DNA of 12,259 nt from Moraxella equi (lineage in GTDB: Bacteria > Pseudomonadota > Gammaproteobacteria > Pseudomonadales > Moraxellaceae), in contig NZ_MXAP01000150.1 of NCBI RefSeq assembly GCF_002027555.1, forward strand, positions 1 through 12,259. The letters are read 5' to 3'. The first letter of the stretch is position 1. The number at the start of each line of letters is the position of its first letter. A program made the translations under genes and the position numbers. The notes beneath the pieces were generated by a model. The model did not search any database and was not told where the DNA came from. It saw only the letters and a list, made by a program, of their open reading frames with translations. Of this stretch, positions 1 through 7,923 are shown piece by piece.

Positions 1-3
1 AAA

Positions 4-20
4 GGTGCGTATTACGTACC
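4..20. repeat. Short imperfect palindrome at left edge
   Basis: GGTGCGT and ACGTACC form a 7-bp inverted repeat with one G-T wobble around a 3-base loop. It lies in non-coding DNA. It may be the remnant of a dispersed intergenic repeat or a hairpin cut by the window edge. No T-tract follows, so it does not look like a terminator of the plus strand. Confidence 0.4.
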
Positions 21-117
21 AAATTTATGGTATTTTAAATTAAAGATTTTTAATATTTATTTTAGATTTGTCAATATCAAGATGAACTCATACTTGGCTA
101 TCAAGATTTAACGCAGG

Positions 118-133
118 GCGAATTGCAATTCGC
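118..133. repeat. 16-bp perfect palindrome, REP-like element copy 1
   Basis: GCGAATTGCAATTCGC is a perfect palindrome. Read on the minus strand with its flank it gives GTAGGAGCGAATT followed by GCAATTCGCCCT. The pattern (GTRGG, a GYGAWT arm, a short centre, TTCGCCC) recurs at 2305-2325 and 10651-10673, and in degenerate form at 2414-2434, always between genes. I infer a dispersed REP-like intergenic repeat. Confidence 0.55.
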
Positions 134-155
134 TCCTACAAATCGCTATAAGTGG

Positions 156-178
156 CATTGATTGACAATGTATCAATG
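156..178. promoter_or_regulatory. Inverted repeat upstream of cdsA
   Basis: CATTGAT (156-162) and ATCAATG (172-178) are perfect 7-bp inverted arms around 9 bases, 34 bases before the cdsA start. A TTGACA hexamer (162-167) overlaps the left arm, and a consensus TATAAT lies at 192-197. The 24-base spacing between these hexamers is too long for an ordinary sigma-70 promoter, so the arrangement is only suggestive of a regulated promoter. Binding by any regulator is inference. Confidence 0.3.
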
Positions 179-211
179 AAAATTTTAAACCTATAATAAA
201 AAGGCAAAACT

Positions 212-1042
212 ATGTGGCAACGAATAAAAACCGCAATCGTACTTGTGATTATCGTGGGCGTAGCGATGTTCGCCAGTCGTCAACCCTTTTTGTTTTTGCC
301 ACTTTTGACGGTCGGTACGCTCATTGCGTCCCATGAGTGGACAAAACTCATGCCAAAACGCAAACAGCCTGCTCAGTTTATCGCTCTGATGCTTGTGGTT
401 ACGCTTGTCAGTATTTTTGTGCCTGTCTCTTGGGTGGTGTGGTGGGTGCTGTCTTTTGGGATATGGCTTATGGCAACCAAATGGGTGCTTGTTTATCCCG
501 CCCAAGAAAAATGGTACGGCAAACGCTTGTTTTTTATGGGGATTGTCATCTTGACCGCCAGCATTACCGCCATGTATAGTCTATGGCAAGTGTCGCCTTG
601 GTGGCTCATGTATGTGTTTCTTTTGGTGTGGTGTGCCGATAGTGGGGCGTATTTTGTTGGGCGTAAACTTGGCAAACGCAAACTTGCCCCCAACGTCTCG
701 CCCAATAAATCCATAGAAGGGCTGATTGGCGGTATCATCACGGCAAGCCTTGTGGCGGTGGGCGTGGGCTTTGGGCTAAAACTTGACACGGTGGCACTTG
801 TTGCCTTTTTGGGCTTATCGGGCCTTACGGTACTGGCAAGTGTGCTTGGCGATTTGTTTGAATCCATGCTAAAACGCCGAGCAGGGATTAAGGACTCTGG
901 CACCATTCTGCCAGGGCATGGCGGTGTGCTTGATCGCATTGATAGTTTGCTGTCGGCAACGCCTGTGTTTGCTCTTGGGGTCTTGGTGCTCGTGTATTTG
1001 GGTGTATTGCCTGCTCTTGGCGACTTAAAGGGGCTTTTGTGA
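212..1042 (+). CDS. cdsA: Phosphatidate cytidylyltransferase (CDP-diacylglycerol synthase)
   Basis: This integral inner-membrane enzyme condenses CTP with phosphatidic acid to CDP-diacylglycerol, the precursor of all phospholipid head groups. The 276-residue product is mostly hydrophobic, with about eight likely membrane segments. It carries the complete CTP-transferase signature near the C-terminus (residues 218-244: SMLKRR, KDSG, PGHGGVLDRIDS). The conserved CADSGAYFVGR (141-151) and SPNKSIEG (163-170) loops, which include family active-site residues, are also present. Length matches the family. The ATG at 212 has AAGG at 201-204, 7 bases upstream. The stop codon overlaps the next gene, dxr, so the two are cotranscribed. 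The usual upstream partner uppS is not seen; the 211 bases before it are non-coding. Confidence 0.96.
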   Translation: MWQRIKTAIVLVIIVGVAMFASRQPFLFLPLLTVGTLIASHEWTKLMPKRKQPAQFIALMLVVTLVSIFVPVSWVVWWVLSFGIWLMATKWVLVYPAQEKWYGKRLFFMGIVILTASITAMYSLWQVSPWWLMYVFLLVWCADSGAYFVGRKLGKRKLAPNVSPNKSIEGLIGGIITASLVAVGVGFGLKLDTVALVAFLGLSGLTVLASVLGDLFESMLKRRAGIKDSGTILPGHGGVLDRIDSLLSATPVFALGVLVLVYLGVLPALGDLKGLL

Positions 1043-2256
1043 TGACGGCATTGACAGTACCATTAACAGTCCTTGGAGCAACAGGCTCAATCGGCGACAG
1101 TACGCTTGACATCGCACGCCTAGCAGGGTTGCCTGTGTACGCTTTATCGGGCTTTGGTCGCTTGGATAAGCTCTTTGATTTGTGCGTGGAGTTTCGCCCA
1201 AGCCGTGTCGGTGTGCCATCTGATAAGGTGGATGAATTTGCCAAGCGTTTAAAGTCGGCGAATCTTGCGATTGACGTGGTGGGCGGTCAAGATGGTTTGG
1301 CGGAGTTGGCAAGCGATAAAGAGGCGGGCAAAGTCGTGGCAGGCATTGTCGGCTCGGCAGGGCTTGGCTCTACCTTGTCGGCGGTTCGGGCAGGGCAGAC
1401 GGTGCTACTTGCCAACAAAGAAAGCCTTGTCATGGCAGGCGAGTTGGTTATGAACACCGCACGCACGCACAACGCTGTCATTTTACCCATTGACAGCGAG
1501 CATAACGCCATTTTTCAATGCTTGCCAAAGGCGGTGCAAGACGACAATACCGCCATTCATCGCACCGAGTTTGGCATAAAAAAATTGTGGCTGACCGCAA
1601 GCGGTGGTGGATTTTTACACAAATCTTATGATGACATGAAAAACGCCACAGTCGCCCAAGCGGTCAAGCACCCCAACTGGAACATGGGGAGCAAAATCAC
1701 GGTGGATTCTAACACTATGATGAATAAAGGCTTGGAGCTGATTGAAGCGTGTCATTTGTTCAATTTGTCCGAAAGCCAAATTGACATCGCCATTCACCCC
1801 CAAAGTATCATTCACTCCATGGCAGAATATGTGGACGGCTCTATCTTGGCACAGCTCGGTACGCCTGACATGAGAACGCCCATTGCTCATGCACTTGCGT
1901 ACCCTGACCGCATGGAGAGCGGTGCTAAGTCTTTGAATTTATTTGACATATCCGCCTTGGAATTTATCCGCCCTGATAAGGATAAATTTAAATCCCTAAC
2001 GCTTGCCCGTCATGCCATACAGACAGGCGGTGGGGCGTGTATCGCCCTAAATGCGTCTAATGAGGTGGCGGTATCGGCATTTTTGGACGGTCGCATTCGC
2101 CTGACCGACATCGCCGACACGGTGGAGCGTGTGCTAAATGACGATGAGCTAGGGGCGGAATTTGGCAGGCATTTTGATGAGTTGGACGAGATTTTGGCGT
2201 TGGATAAACGGGTGCGAGATAGGACGGATGTTTATTTAAGAAAATTAACGGATTGA
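1042..2256 (+). CDS. dxr: 1-deoxy-D-xylulose 5-phosphate reductoisomerase
   Basis: The enzyme converts 1-deoxy-D-xylulose 5-phosphate to 2-C-methyl-D-erythritol 4-phosphate with NADPH, the first committed step of the MEP isoprenoid pathway in the cytoplasm; it is the fosmidomycin target. Numbered from ATG at 1042 (404 residues), the NADPH loop GATGSIG is at 12-18, the metal ligands are Asp151 and Glu153 in PIDSEHNAIFQ, and the third acidic ligand is Glu232 in MMNKGLE. HPNWNMG and the C-terminal helical domain are intact. A GTG at 1039 could start it one codon earlier. I prefer the ATG because AAGGGG at 1028-1033 is then 8 bases away and the start overlaps the cdsA stop as TGATG. The flexible loop reads SGGGFL where E. 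coli has SGGPFR. It is also known as ispC. Confidence 0.96.
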   Translation: MTALTVPLTVLGATGSIGDSTLDIARLAGLPVYALSGFGRLDKLFDLCVEFRPSRVGVPSDKVDEFAKRLKSANLAIDVVGGQDGLAELASDKEAGKVVAGIVGSAGLGSTLSAVRAGQTVLLANKESLVMAGELVMNTARTHNAVILPIDSEHNAIFQCLPKAVQDDNTAIHRTEFGIKKLWLTASGGGFLHKSYDDMKNATVAQAVKHPNWNMGSKITVDSNTMMNKGLELIEACHLFNLSESQIDIAIHPQSIIHSMAEYVDGSILAQLGTPDMRTPIAHALAYPDRMESGAKSLNLFDISALEFIRPDKDKFKSLTLARHAIQTGGGACIALNASNEVAVSAFLDGRIRLTDIADTVERVLNDDELGAEFGRHFDELDEILALDKRVRDRTDVYLRKLTD

Positions 2257-2265
2257 TTTTACATG

Positions 2266-2303
2266 ATTTTTTTAAATTAAAATGTATTTTTTAAATTAAA
2301 ATG
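2266..2303. repeat. AT-rich tandem repeat, two units of about 19 bp
   Basis: Two almost identical units, A-T(6 or 7)-AAATTAAAATG, lie at 2266-2284 and 2286-2303, separated by one base, just after the dxr stop. They differ only in the length of the T run. The repeat is probably a slippage product in the spacer; no hairpin or terminator structure is formed by it. Confidence 0.6.
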
Positions 2304-2304
2304 C

Positions 2305-2325
2305 GTAGGGGTGATTTATTCGCCC
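2305..2325. repeat. REP-like element copy 2
   Basis: GTAGGGGTGATT followed by TATTCGCCC can fold with GGG/CCC and TGA/TCG pairs around a 5-base loop. It shares the GTRGG...TTCGCCC frame with the copies at 118-133 (minus orientation) and 10651-10673. It is followed by CAAATT, resembling the CAAAAT flank of the latter copy. It lies in the dxr-rseP spacer. Confidence 0.45.
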
Positions 2326-2368
2326 AAATTTACCTAACTATCCAAAATTTTTAAACCAAATCCTTGTA

Positions 2369-2397
2369 TTGATTAAAATTTATCATTTAACCATATT
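2369..2397 (+). promoter_or_regulatory. Candidate rseP promoter
   Basis: TTGATT (2369-2374) and CATATT (2392-2397) are separated by 17 bases and each match four of six positions of the sigma-70 hexamers. The site is in the AT-rich dxr-rseP spacer, about 60 bases before the rseP start. AT-rich DNA yields such matches by chance, so this is tentative. Confidence 0.3.
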
Positions 2398-2413
2398 TCA
2401 AAAATCGGTAAAT

Positions 2414-2434
2414 GTCGTGGCGAATACACCGCCC
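2414..2434. repeat. Degenerate REP-like element
   Basis: The GTGGCGAATACACCGCCC segment contains GGCG and CGCC arms around AATACAC and ends in CGCCCAAAAA, like the other REP-like copies in the window. The match to them is partial; it may be a decayed or rearranged copy, or an unrelated hairpin in the rseP leader. Confidence 0.3.
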
Positions 2435-2458
2435 AAAAATTAAGAGAGCCCAAAAAGC

Positions 2459-3811
2459 ATGACTGCTTTATATTTATTTTTATCCGCCTTGCTTGTCCTA
2501 ACGCCCCTTGTCGCCTTGCACGAGTGGGGACATTATATCGTGGCACGGCTGTGCGGTGTGAAGGTGTTGACTTATTCTATCGGTTTTGGCACTCGGCTGT
2601 TTGGCTGGACAAGTCCCAAAACGGGCATAGATTATCGCATTTGTGCGATACCGCTTGGCGGATATGTTAAAATGCTGGACGAGCGAGAAGGGGACGTTGC
2701 CGAGCATGAGCGACATTTGGCGTTTAACGATCAGCACCCCTTAAAGAAAATTGCCATTGTGGTGGCAGGGCCTTTGATGAATTTTATCATCGCCATTGGG
2801 CTGTTTTTTGTGCTATTTTTACAGCCAAGCGAGCAGTTATCGACCAAAATCGGACGGATTATGAGTGATAGCCCTGCCCAAGCGAGCGGACTTATGGTGG
2901 GCGAGACGATACACGCCATTGATGGCAAAGACACGCCCACATGGGAGAGTGTGAATTTTGCCCTAGCTGACCGCATGGGCGAGCGTGGGGCGGTGGTTGT
3001 GGCGACCGATAAGGGCAAATACAGCGTGCAGGTCAATGACTTTATGCAAGGGGCGGACAAGGGCAAAGACCCACTCACCGCTCTTGGCGCGTTGCCTTGG
3101 CGACCTGACATACCGCCTGTGATAGGCTCGCTCACCGCTGACGGAGCAGGGGCGTTAATGGGGCTAAAAGCAGGCGATAGGATTGCCCATATTGACGGCA
3201 AAGAGATAAACGATTGGCTGTCTGCCACCGAAATTATCCAAAATAATCCCGAAAAATCGCTCACGTTTGGCATTGTCCGAGACGGGCAAAACATGGACAT
3301 CAAGGTCATGCCCCGAGCGGTCAAGGTGGATAATCGCACGGTTGGACAAATTGGAGCAAGGGTGCAAGAGACTAAAATCACCGTTCCCGATGATTACAAA
3401 ATGACGGTAAACCATACGCCATTAGAAGCCCTACAAAAATCCTTTATCAAGACTTATGATTTGTCCGTGATGACCGTGAAATCCATGAGTAAGATGATAA
3501 CAGGGCTGATAGGGCTTGACAACTTATCGGGCCCGATTACCATTGCCGAAGTGTCAAAAGACAGTATCCAAATGGGCTGGGAGCAGGTGCTATCCACAGC
3601 AGGACTGATTAGTCTGTCGCTTGCCGTGCTAAATCTGTTGCCGATACCTGTGCTGGACGGGGGGCATTTGGTATTTTATGCTTATGAGCTGATTCGGGGT
3701 AAGCCCATGAGTGAGCGATTACAAATGGCAGGGCTACAAGTGGGCATGTTATTGTTGTTTGGTTTCATGGTGCTAGCCATTGGTAATGATATTAGCAGAA
3801 TGTTTGGTTAA
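2459..3811 (+). CDS. rseP: RIP metalloprotease RseP (site-2 protease)
   Basis: This is an inner-membrane zinc protease of family M50. In E. coli it cuts RseA within the membrane to release sigma-E and also clears signal-peptide remnants. The 450-residue product matches the usual length. The zinc motif HEWGH is at residues 21-25 in the first membrane segment. GPLMN is at 104-108 in the second, and the third ligand is Asp400 in NLLPIPVLDGGH (392-403). Between them lie two PDZ domains, roughly 125-215 and 220-300. A last membrane segment is at about 425-442. Start ATG has AAGAGAG at 2442-2448 as ribosome site. The 202-base gap from dxr contains repeats and a possible promoter, so it may be transcribed partly on its own. 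Whether its substrate here is an RseA-like anti-sigma factor cannot be told from the window. Confidence 0.96.
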   Translation: MTALYLFLSALLVLTPLVALHEWGHYIVARLCGVKVLTYSIGFGTRLFGWTSPKTGIDYRICAIPLGGYVKMLDEREGDVAEHERHLAFNDQHPLKKIAIVVAGPLMNFIIAIGLFFVLFLQPSEQLSTKIGRIMSDSPAQASGLMVGETIHAIDGKDTPTWESVNFALADRMGERGAVVVATDKGKYSVQVNDFMQGADKGKDPLTALGALPWRPDIPPVIGSLTADGAGALMGLKAGDRIAHIDGKEINDWLSATEIIQNNPEKSLTFGIVRDGQNMDIKVMPRAVKVDNRTVGQIGARVQETKITVPDDYKMTVNHTPLEALQKSFIKTYDLSVMTVKSMSKMITGLIGLDNLSGPITIAEVSKDSIQMGWEQVLSTAGLISLSLAVLNLLPIPVLDGGHLVFYAYELIRGKPMSERLQMAGLQVGMLLLFGFMVLAIGNDISRMFG

Positions 3812-3857
3812 AAAGGTTTTTTGGCAAAAATTCCTTAATATTTACAGAAAATTTTGC

Positions 3858-3894
3858 AAAAAATGCGAATTTTACTTGCCAAATTTGCTTTTTT
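3858..3894 (+). terminator. Probable intrinsic terminator after rseP
   Basis: GCGAATTT (3865-3872) and AAATTTGC (3881-3888) form an 8-bp stem with one G-T wobble and an 8-base loop, followed by six Ts. Six As precede the left arm, so the structure could work in both directions. The stem is GC-poor, so it may be leaky. It lies 54 bases past the rseP stop and upstream of the bamA promoter candidate. Confidence 0.5.
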
Positions 3895-3932
3895 AGCTTA
3901 ACTTACACCATATTTTTAAATTAATTTGCATT

Positions 3933-3961
3933 TTGTCATATTCAATCATCATCAATATACA
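3933..3961 (+). promoter_or_regulatory. Candidate sigma-70 promoter for bamA
   Basis: TTGTCA (3933-3938) and TATACA (3956-3961) are separated by exactly 17 bases and match five and four of six consensus positions. Transcription would start near 3968, giving a leader of about 55 bases to the ATG at 4024. The position just downstream of the rseP terminator candidate supports an independent bamA-lpxD-fabZ-lpxA unit. I see no GGAACTT/GTCTAA-type sigma-E element. Confidence 0.45.
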
Positions 3962-4023
3962 CTTGTAACAGAGCTTTTTGATGTTATTGCTGATGAGTTG
4001 AGTGATTTTGAGTGAACTTTATT

Positions 4024-6420
4024 ATGCGTACTTCTTCTTTTTTGACTAAAACCCTAACCGCCTCAGTGATGATGGTCATGGCGACTACTGCTTATGCTGA
4101 TGACATGGTCAGTAGTATTTCTTTTGATGGACTAAACCGAGTCACTCCGCAAAGTTTGGAGATGGCTCTGCCATTAAGAGCAGGTCAGGTACTCACCTCA
4201 GATGCGTTGGCAGACAGTATTCGTGCCTTGTATGCTACCGAGCAGTTCTCAAATGTACAGGCAGATGTTAAGGATGGGCGTATCGTGTTTCACGTGGTGG
4301 AGCGTCCGATTATCGCTGAATTAAATTTTGATGGCAATAAACTTATCCCTGATGATGGCTTAAAGCAAGGCTTGGAGAGTACGGGACTTGCGGTTGGTAA
4401 TGTGCTAAAGCAAGCAACCATACAGACCTTGGAGAGTGAGCTTGAAAACCAGTACATCTCACAGGGTTATTATAATGCCGACATTGAAGTTAAACAGACC
4501 GAGCTAGACGGCAACCGCGTTAAGCTAGACATTAACTTTGTTGAAGGTAAGCCCGCCAAAGTTGTGGATATTAATATTATCGGGAATGAGCATTTTAGTG
4601 ATGAAGAGTTAAAAGATGAGTTCGTGGTCAAGGATAAAAAATGGAATCCGCTGTCCAAAGCCGACCGTTATAGTCAAGAAAAACTAAATGCCAGTCTAGA
4701 AAATGTCAAAGCCAAATACTTAAATGATGGCTTTGTGCGTGTCAATGTTGATAATGCAACCCTAAACATCGATGATGAGAAAAAGAAAGTCTTTATTGAA
4801 ACAACCATTGATGAAGGTGATCAGTATAAATTTGGACAAACCCAGTTTTTGGGCAATCCAACATATAGTACCGATGAGCTAAATGAGCTGGTGAAGTTTA
4901 AAGAGGGTGGCACTTATTCACAAAAAGAATTGGATGCAACCACTACTGATATCACTAATAAATTTGGTGATGATGGTTATTATTACGCCCAAATTCGCCC
5001 TATCTCACGCATTGATGATGAGACGCGTACCGTTGATGTAGATTATTATATCGATCCTGTGCGTCCTGTTTATGTTCGTCGCATCAATTTTACTGGCAAT
5101 CTAAAAACCAAAGACGAAGTGTTGCGTCGTGAAATGCGTCAGTTGGAGGGGTCACTCGCATCCAACCAAAAGATTCAGCTGTCTCGTGCCAGACTGATGA
5201 GAACGGGCTTTTTTAAAGATGTTAAAGTTGATGTCAAACCTGTACCAAACAGTCCCGACCAAGTGGATGTTAATTATGTGGTCGAAGAACAACCATCGGG
5301 CTCATCAACCATTGCCGCGGGTTATTCTCAAAGTGGCGGTATGACCTTCCAAGTGGATTTATCTCAATCCAACTTTATGGGAACGGGCAACCGTGCTAAT
5401 ATGTCATTTAGCCGTTCAGAGACCCGTGATAATTACAGCCTAGGCATGACTGACCCTTATTTTACCGTCAATGGTGTTTCCCAAAGTGTTAATGCTTACT
5501 ACCGTAAGACCAAATATGATGATAAAAATATCTCCAACTATGTATTGGATTCTTATGGGGGGAGCTTAATTTATGGTTATCCCATTGATGAAAAACAGCG
5601 TATTAGTGGTGGTCTTACCATTGACAAAACCAAAGTGCGTGGCGGTCAGTGGATGGGCATCTCTAACGTCAAACAGCTGTTAGAAGATGGTGGTAAGGCG
5701 GATATTGATACTAACGGTGTCAGCTTTACCAATGATTATACTACGTATGGTGGAGTGCTTGGATGGAGCTATTCTAGCTTGGACAAACCAGTATTCCCAA
5801 CCAAAGGTGTGAGCCATAACGTTGATCTTAACCTAGGGTTTGGTGATGACACGTTCCAAAAAGTCAGCTACCGCCTAAACGCCTATTACCCATTATGGAA
5901 AGGTACGGTACTGCGTGGCCATGCTCGTCTGGGTTATGGCAATAACCTGCCATTTTATGAGAATTTCTATGCTGGTGGTTATGGCTCAGTGCGTGGGTTT
6001 GAGGGGTCATCACTAGGTCCATTGTCCCGTCATTATGCACGTGCAAATCAGGCAGGTGCAACCCGTGGCGAAGAAGTGGGTGGTAATGCATTGGCGACTT
6101 TTGGGGCGGAGCTCATCTTACCAGTGCCATTTAAAGGCGACTGGGCAGGCCAAGTGCGTCCTGTGTTATTCTTTGATGCAGGTCAAGTATTTGATACCAC
6201 TAAGCTTGATAAGGAATTGGTGAATTTACCAGAAGTGGGCGTAAGCAATAACAACCTAACTTATATCGAACAGGATAAAGAGCTGCGTTATAGCGTGGGT
6301 GCGGGCGTGACGTGGTACACTCCAATTGGTCCAATCTCTTTGAGTTATGCTAAGCCGTTGAATGCCAAAGAAGGCGACCAAACAGAAAAAGTCCAATTTC
6401 AAATCGGTAGCGTATTCTAA
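4024..6420 (+). CDS. bamA: Outer membrane protein assembly factor BamA (Omp85)
   Basis: BamA is the central subunit of the BAM complex, which folds and inserts beta-barrel proteins into the outer membrane. The product from ATG 4024 has 798 residues (E. coli: 810). It begins with a signal peptide of about 25 residues ending TTAYA before Asp-Asp. Five POTRA domains follow (approximately 26-96, 97-177, 178-267, 268-347, 348-425), then the C-terminal 16-strand barrel from about 430. The invariant loop-6 motif VRGFEGS is at 655-661. The chain ends in Phe (QFQIGSVF), the usual barrel signal. A GTG at 4012 adds four residues in frame. ATG is preferred because GAG at 4010-4012 sits at a workable distance and MRTSSF gives a compact signal peptide. 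Its stop lies 2 bases before lpxD. Codons look more T-ending than in the neighbours, plausibly reflecting high expression (impression, not measured). Confidence 0.97.
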   Translation: MRTSSFLTKTLTASVMMVMATTAYADDMVSSISFDGLNRVTPQSLEMALPLRAGQVLTSDALADSIRALYATEQFSNVQADVKDGRIVFHVVERPIIAELNFDGNKLIPDDGLKQGLESTGLAVGNVLKQATIQTLESELENQYISQGYYNADIEVKQTELDGNRVKLDINFVEGKPAKVVDINIIGNEHFSDEELKDEFVVKDKKWNPLSKADRYSQEKLNASLENVKAKYLNDGFVRVNVDNATLNIDDEKKKVFIETTIDEGDQYKFGQTQFLGNPTYSTDELNELVKFKEGGTYSQKELDATTTDITNKFGDDGYYYAQIRPISRIDDETRTVDVDYYIDPVRPVYVRRINFTGNLKTKDEVLRREMRQLEGSLASNQKIQLSRARLMRTGFFKDVKVDVKPVPNSPDQVDVNYVVEEQPSGSSTIAAGYSQSGGMTFQVDLSQSNFMGTGNRANMSFSRSETRDNYSLGMTDPYFTVNGVSQSVNAYYRKTKYDDKNISNYVLDSYGGSLIYGYPIDEKQRISGGLTIDKTKVRGGQWMGISNVKQLLEDGGKADIDTNGVSFTNDYTTYGGVLGWSYSSLDKPVFPTKGVSHNVDLNLGFGDDTFQKVSYRLNAYYPLWKGTVLRGHARLGYGNNLPFYENFYAGGYGSVRGFEGSSLGPLSRHYARANQAGATRGEEVGGNALATFGAELILPVPFKGDWAGQVRPVLFFDAGQVFDTTKLDKELVNLPEVGVSNNNLTYIEQDKELRYSVGAGVTWYTPIGPISLSYAKPLNAKEGDQTEKVQFQIGSVF

Positions 6421-6422
6421 TC

Positions 6423-7382
6423 ATGATTGATTTGGATAAACTTATCCATGCCATTGAGCGTTGCCAAGTGGTGTTAAATAAAGACGGCTTGGCAAATCGC
6501 CATGTGTCGATTAGCCGTGTGTCGGATTTGGCAGATGCTGATAAGGACAGTTTGGCATTTTTGGCAAAGGCAAGTTATCTGCCTGATTTGGTGGGAACTT
6601 GTGCAGGTGTGGTGCTGGTGTCGGAGCGATTTGCCGACAAACTGCCCGCTTTGTCCGATACCACTGTTATCCTTGTTAAAGATGCGTATTTGGCGTATGC
6701 GTCTGTCAGTGGCTTATTTGATTATCAAACTGATAACGGGATTCACTCTACTGCCATCATCTCACCCACTGCCACCATTGGTAAAAATGCCAAAATTGGG
6801 GCGTATGCCGTCATTGGCGATTTTGTGCAAATTGGCGATGATTGTCAGATTGGTTCGCACGTTAGTATCGCTCATCACTGTGTGATTGGCGATGATGTAG
6901 AGATTCATGCCCATGCCAGTATCGGCTCGGATGGTTTTGGCTTTGCTCCAAAAATGGGAGTGGACGGACTGTCTTGGCAAAAAATCCACCAGCTTGGGCG
7001 TGTTATCATCGGTCATCGTGTGCGTATCGGTGCCAATACTTGCATTGATAGGGGTGCGGTGGGCGATACCGTGATTGGCGATGACGTGATTATTGATAAT
7101 TTGGTGCAAATCGCTCATAACGTTCATATCGGGCGTGGCACGGCGATTGCGTCCATGACAGGCGTGGCAGGCAGTACGCACATTGGGGCAGGCTGTATCA
7201 TCGGGGGCGGTGTGGGCATTAGCGGGCATTTGACCATTGCAGACGGCACAACCTTGACAGGCAGAACCTTTGTCGCCCAAAGCATTGACAAAGCAGGCTC
7301 GTACTCATCAGGCACGACCGCCATGCCTACCCAAGATTGGCGTCGGGCAACTATTAAGTTTCGCCAAAGTGGGCAAAAGTGA
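6423..7382 (+). CDS. lpxD: UDP-3-O-(3-hydroxyacyl)glucosamine N-acyltransferase
   Basis: LpxD adds the second, N-linked 3-hydroxyacyl chain from acyl-ACP to UDP-3-O-acylglucosamine, the third step of lipid A synthesis in the cytoplasm. The 319-residue product has an N-terminal uridine-binding domain (about 1-100, including [14 protein letters not shown]). A left-handed parallel beta-helix of hexapeptide repeats follows (about 108-285), then a short C-terminal helix with RRATIKFRQ. The general-base histidine corresponds to His232 in [19 protein letters not shown] (168-176) and [13 protein letters not shown] (207-219) are family hallmarks. It is somewhat shorter than E. coli LpxD (341). The ATG follows the bamA stop by 2 bases with no good ribosome site, so translational coupling to bamA is likely. 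The usual skp/ompH gene is not present between them. Confidence 0.96.
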   Translation: MIDLDKLIHAIERCQVVLNKDGLANRHVSISRVSDLADADKDSLAFLAKASYLPDLVGTCAGVVLVSERFADKLPALSDTTVILVKDAYLAYASVSGLFDYQTDNGIHSTAIISPTATIGKNAKIGAYAVIGDFVQIGDDCQIGSHVSIAHHCVIGDDVEIHAHASIGSDGFGFAPKMGVDGLSWQKIHQLGRVIIGHRVRIGANTCIDRGAVGDTVIGDDVIIDNLVQIAHNVHIGRGTAIASMTGVAGSTHIGAGCIIGGGVGISGHLTIADGTTLTGRTFVAQSIDKAGSYSSGTTAMPTQDWRRATIKFRQSGQK

Positions 7383-7404
7383 TTTTATTTAAACGGACGC
7401 ATTC

Positions 7405-7923
7405 ATGACAAATTCTACCCTAGACCTGGAACTGATGACCGATGGTGACCACGAACGCCTAACGGCTCAAAACTTGACCTTGCCATTTGGTTATCCTGTT
7501 ATTAAACGGTATCTGCCCCATCGTTATCCTTTTATGCTCATTGACCGTGTTACGGCAGTGTCGGCGGACAACTGGATTACGGGCTATAAAAACATCACGA
7601 TTAACGAAGAGCTGTTTAACGGCCATTTTCCTGATAATCCTGTCATGCCAGGGGTGCTTATGGTGGAGGCGATGGCACAGTTGTCGGGTATTTTGGGGTT
7701 TGTCAGTGCAGGGCAATCGTCCGAAGACGGCTATTTATATCTGTTTGCAGGCGTGGACAAAGTGCGTTTTAAAAAGCTTGTCAGCACAGGCGATACATTG
7801 GTGATTCGCTCAAAGCTTGTTACCGCCAAGCGTGAGATTTATAAATTTGAATGTACTGCTCATGTGGACGGCAAACTGGCGTGCAGTGCTGAGATTATGA
7901 TTGCCCGTCAAAAGCTGGACTAA
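7405..7923 (+). CDS. fabZ: 3-hydroxyacyl-[acyl-carrier-protein] dehydratase FabZ
   Basis: FabZ dehydrates 3-hydroxyacyl-ACP to trans-2-enoyl-ACP in the type II fatty acid elongation cycle. It competes with LpxA and LpxD for 3-hydroxyacyl-ACP, so their shared operon balances phospholipid against lipid A. The 172-residue hot-dog fold protein has LPHRYPFMLIDRV at 37-49. The catalytic pair is His74 (NGHFPDNPVMPG) and Glu88 (VEAMAQ). It is about 20 residues longer at the N-terminus than E. coli FabZ (151). An internal ATG at 7435 could be the start, but would still leave extra residues. The ribosome site (ACGGA before ATTCATG) is weak. It starts 22 bases after lpxD and its stop directly abuts the lpxA GTG. 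Confidence 0.96.
   Translation: MTNSTLDLELMTDGDHERLTAQNLTLPFGYPVIKRYLPHRYPFMLIDRVTAVSADNWITGYKNITINEELFNGHFPDNPVMPGVLMVEAMAQLSGILGFVSAGQSSEDGYLYLFAGVDKVRFKKLVSTGDTLVIRSKLVTAKREIYKFECTAHVDGKLACSAEIMIARQKLD

Noticed and set aside
162..197. TTGACA and TATAAT as a standard sigma-70 promoter for cdsA
   Set aside because: Each hexamer is perfect, but the spacing is 24 bases instead of 16-18, and the implied start would fall inside the ribosome site. Not called as a promoter, only discussed.
2731..3381. 216-codon minus-strand ORF opposite rseP
   Set aside because: It lies wholly antisense to the well-supported rseP, has low-complexity Ser/Pro/Ile-rich sequence typical of a shadow frame, and shows no recognisable motif or ribosome site.
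3876..3904. TTGCCA-17-TAACTT as bamA promoter
   Set aside because: It overlaps the terminator hairpin after rseP and its -10 is poor. The TTGTCA/TATACA pair downstream is better.
6762..7280. 172-codon minus-strand ORF opposite lpxD
   Set aside because: It mirrors the hexapeptide repeats of lpxD, giving His/Asn/Thr-rich periodic sequence. It is explained as a shadow of the real gene.
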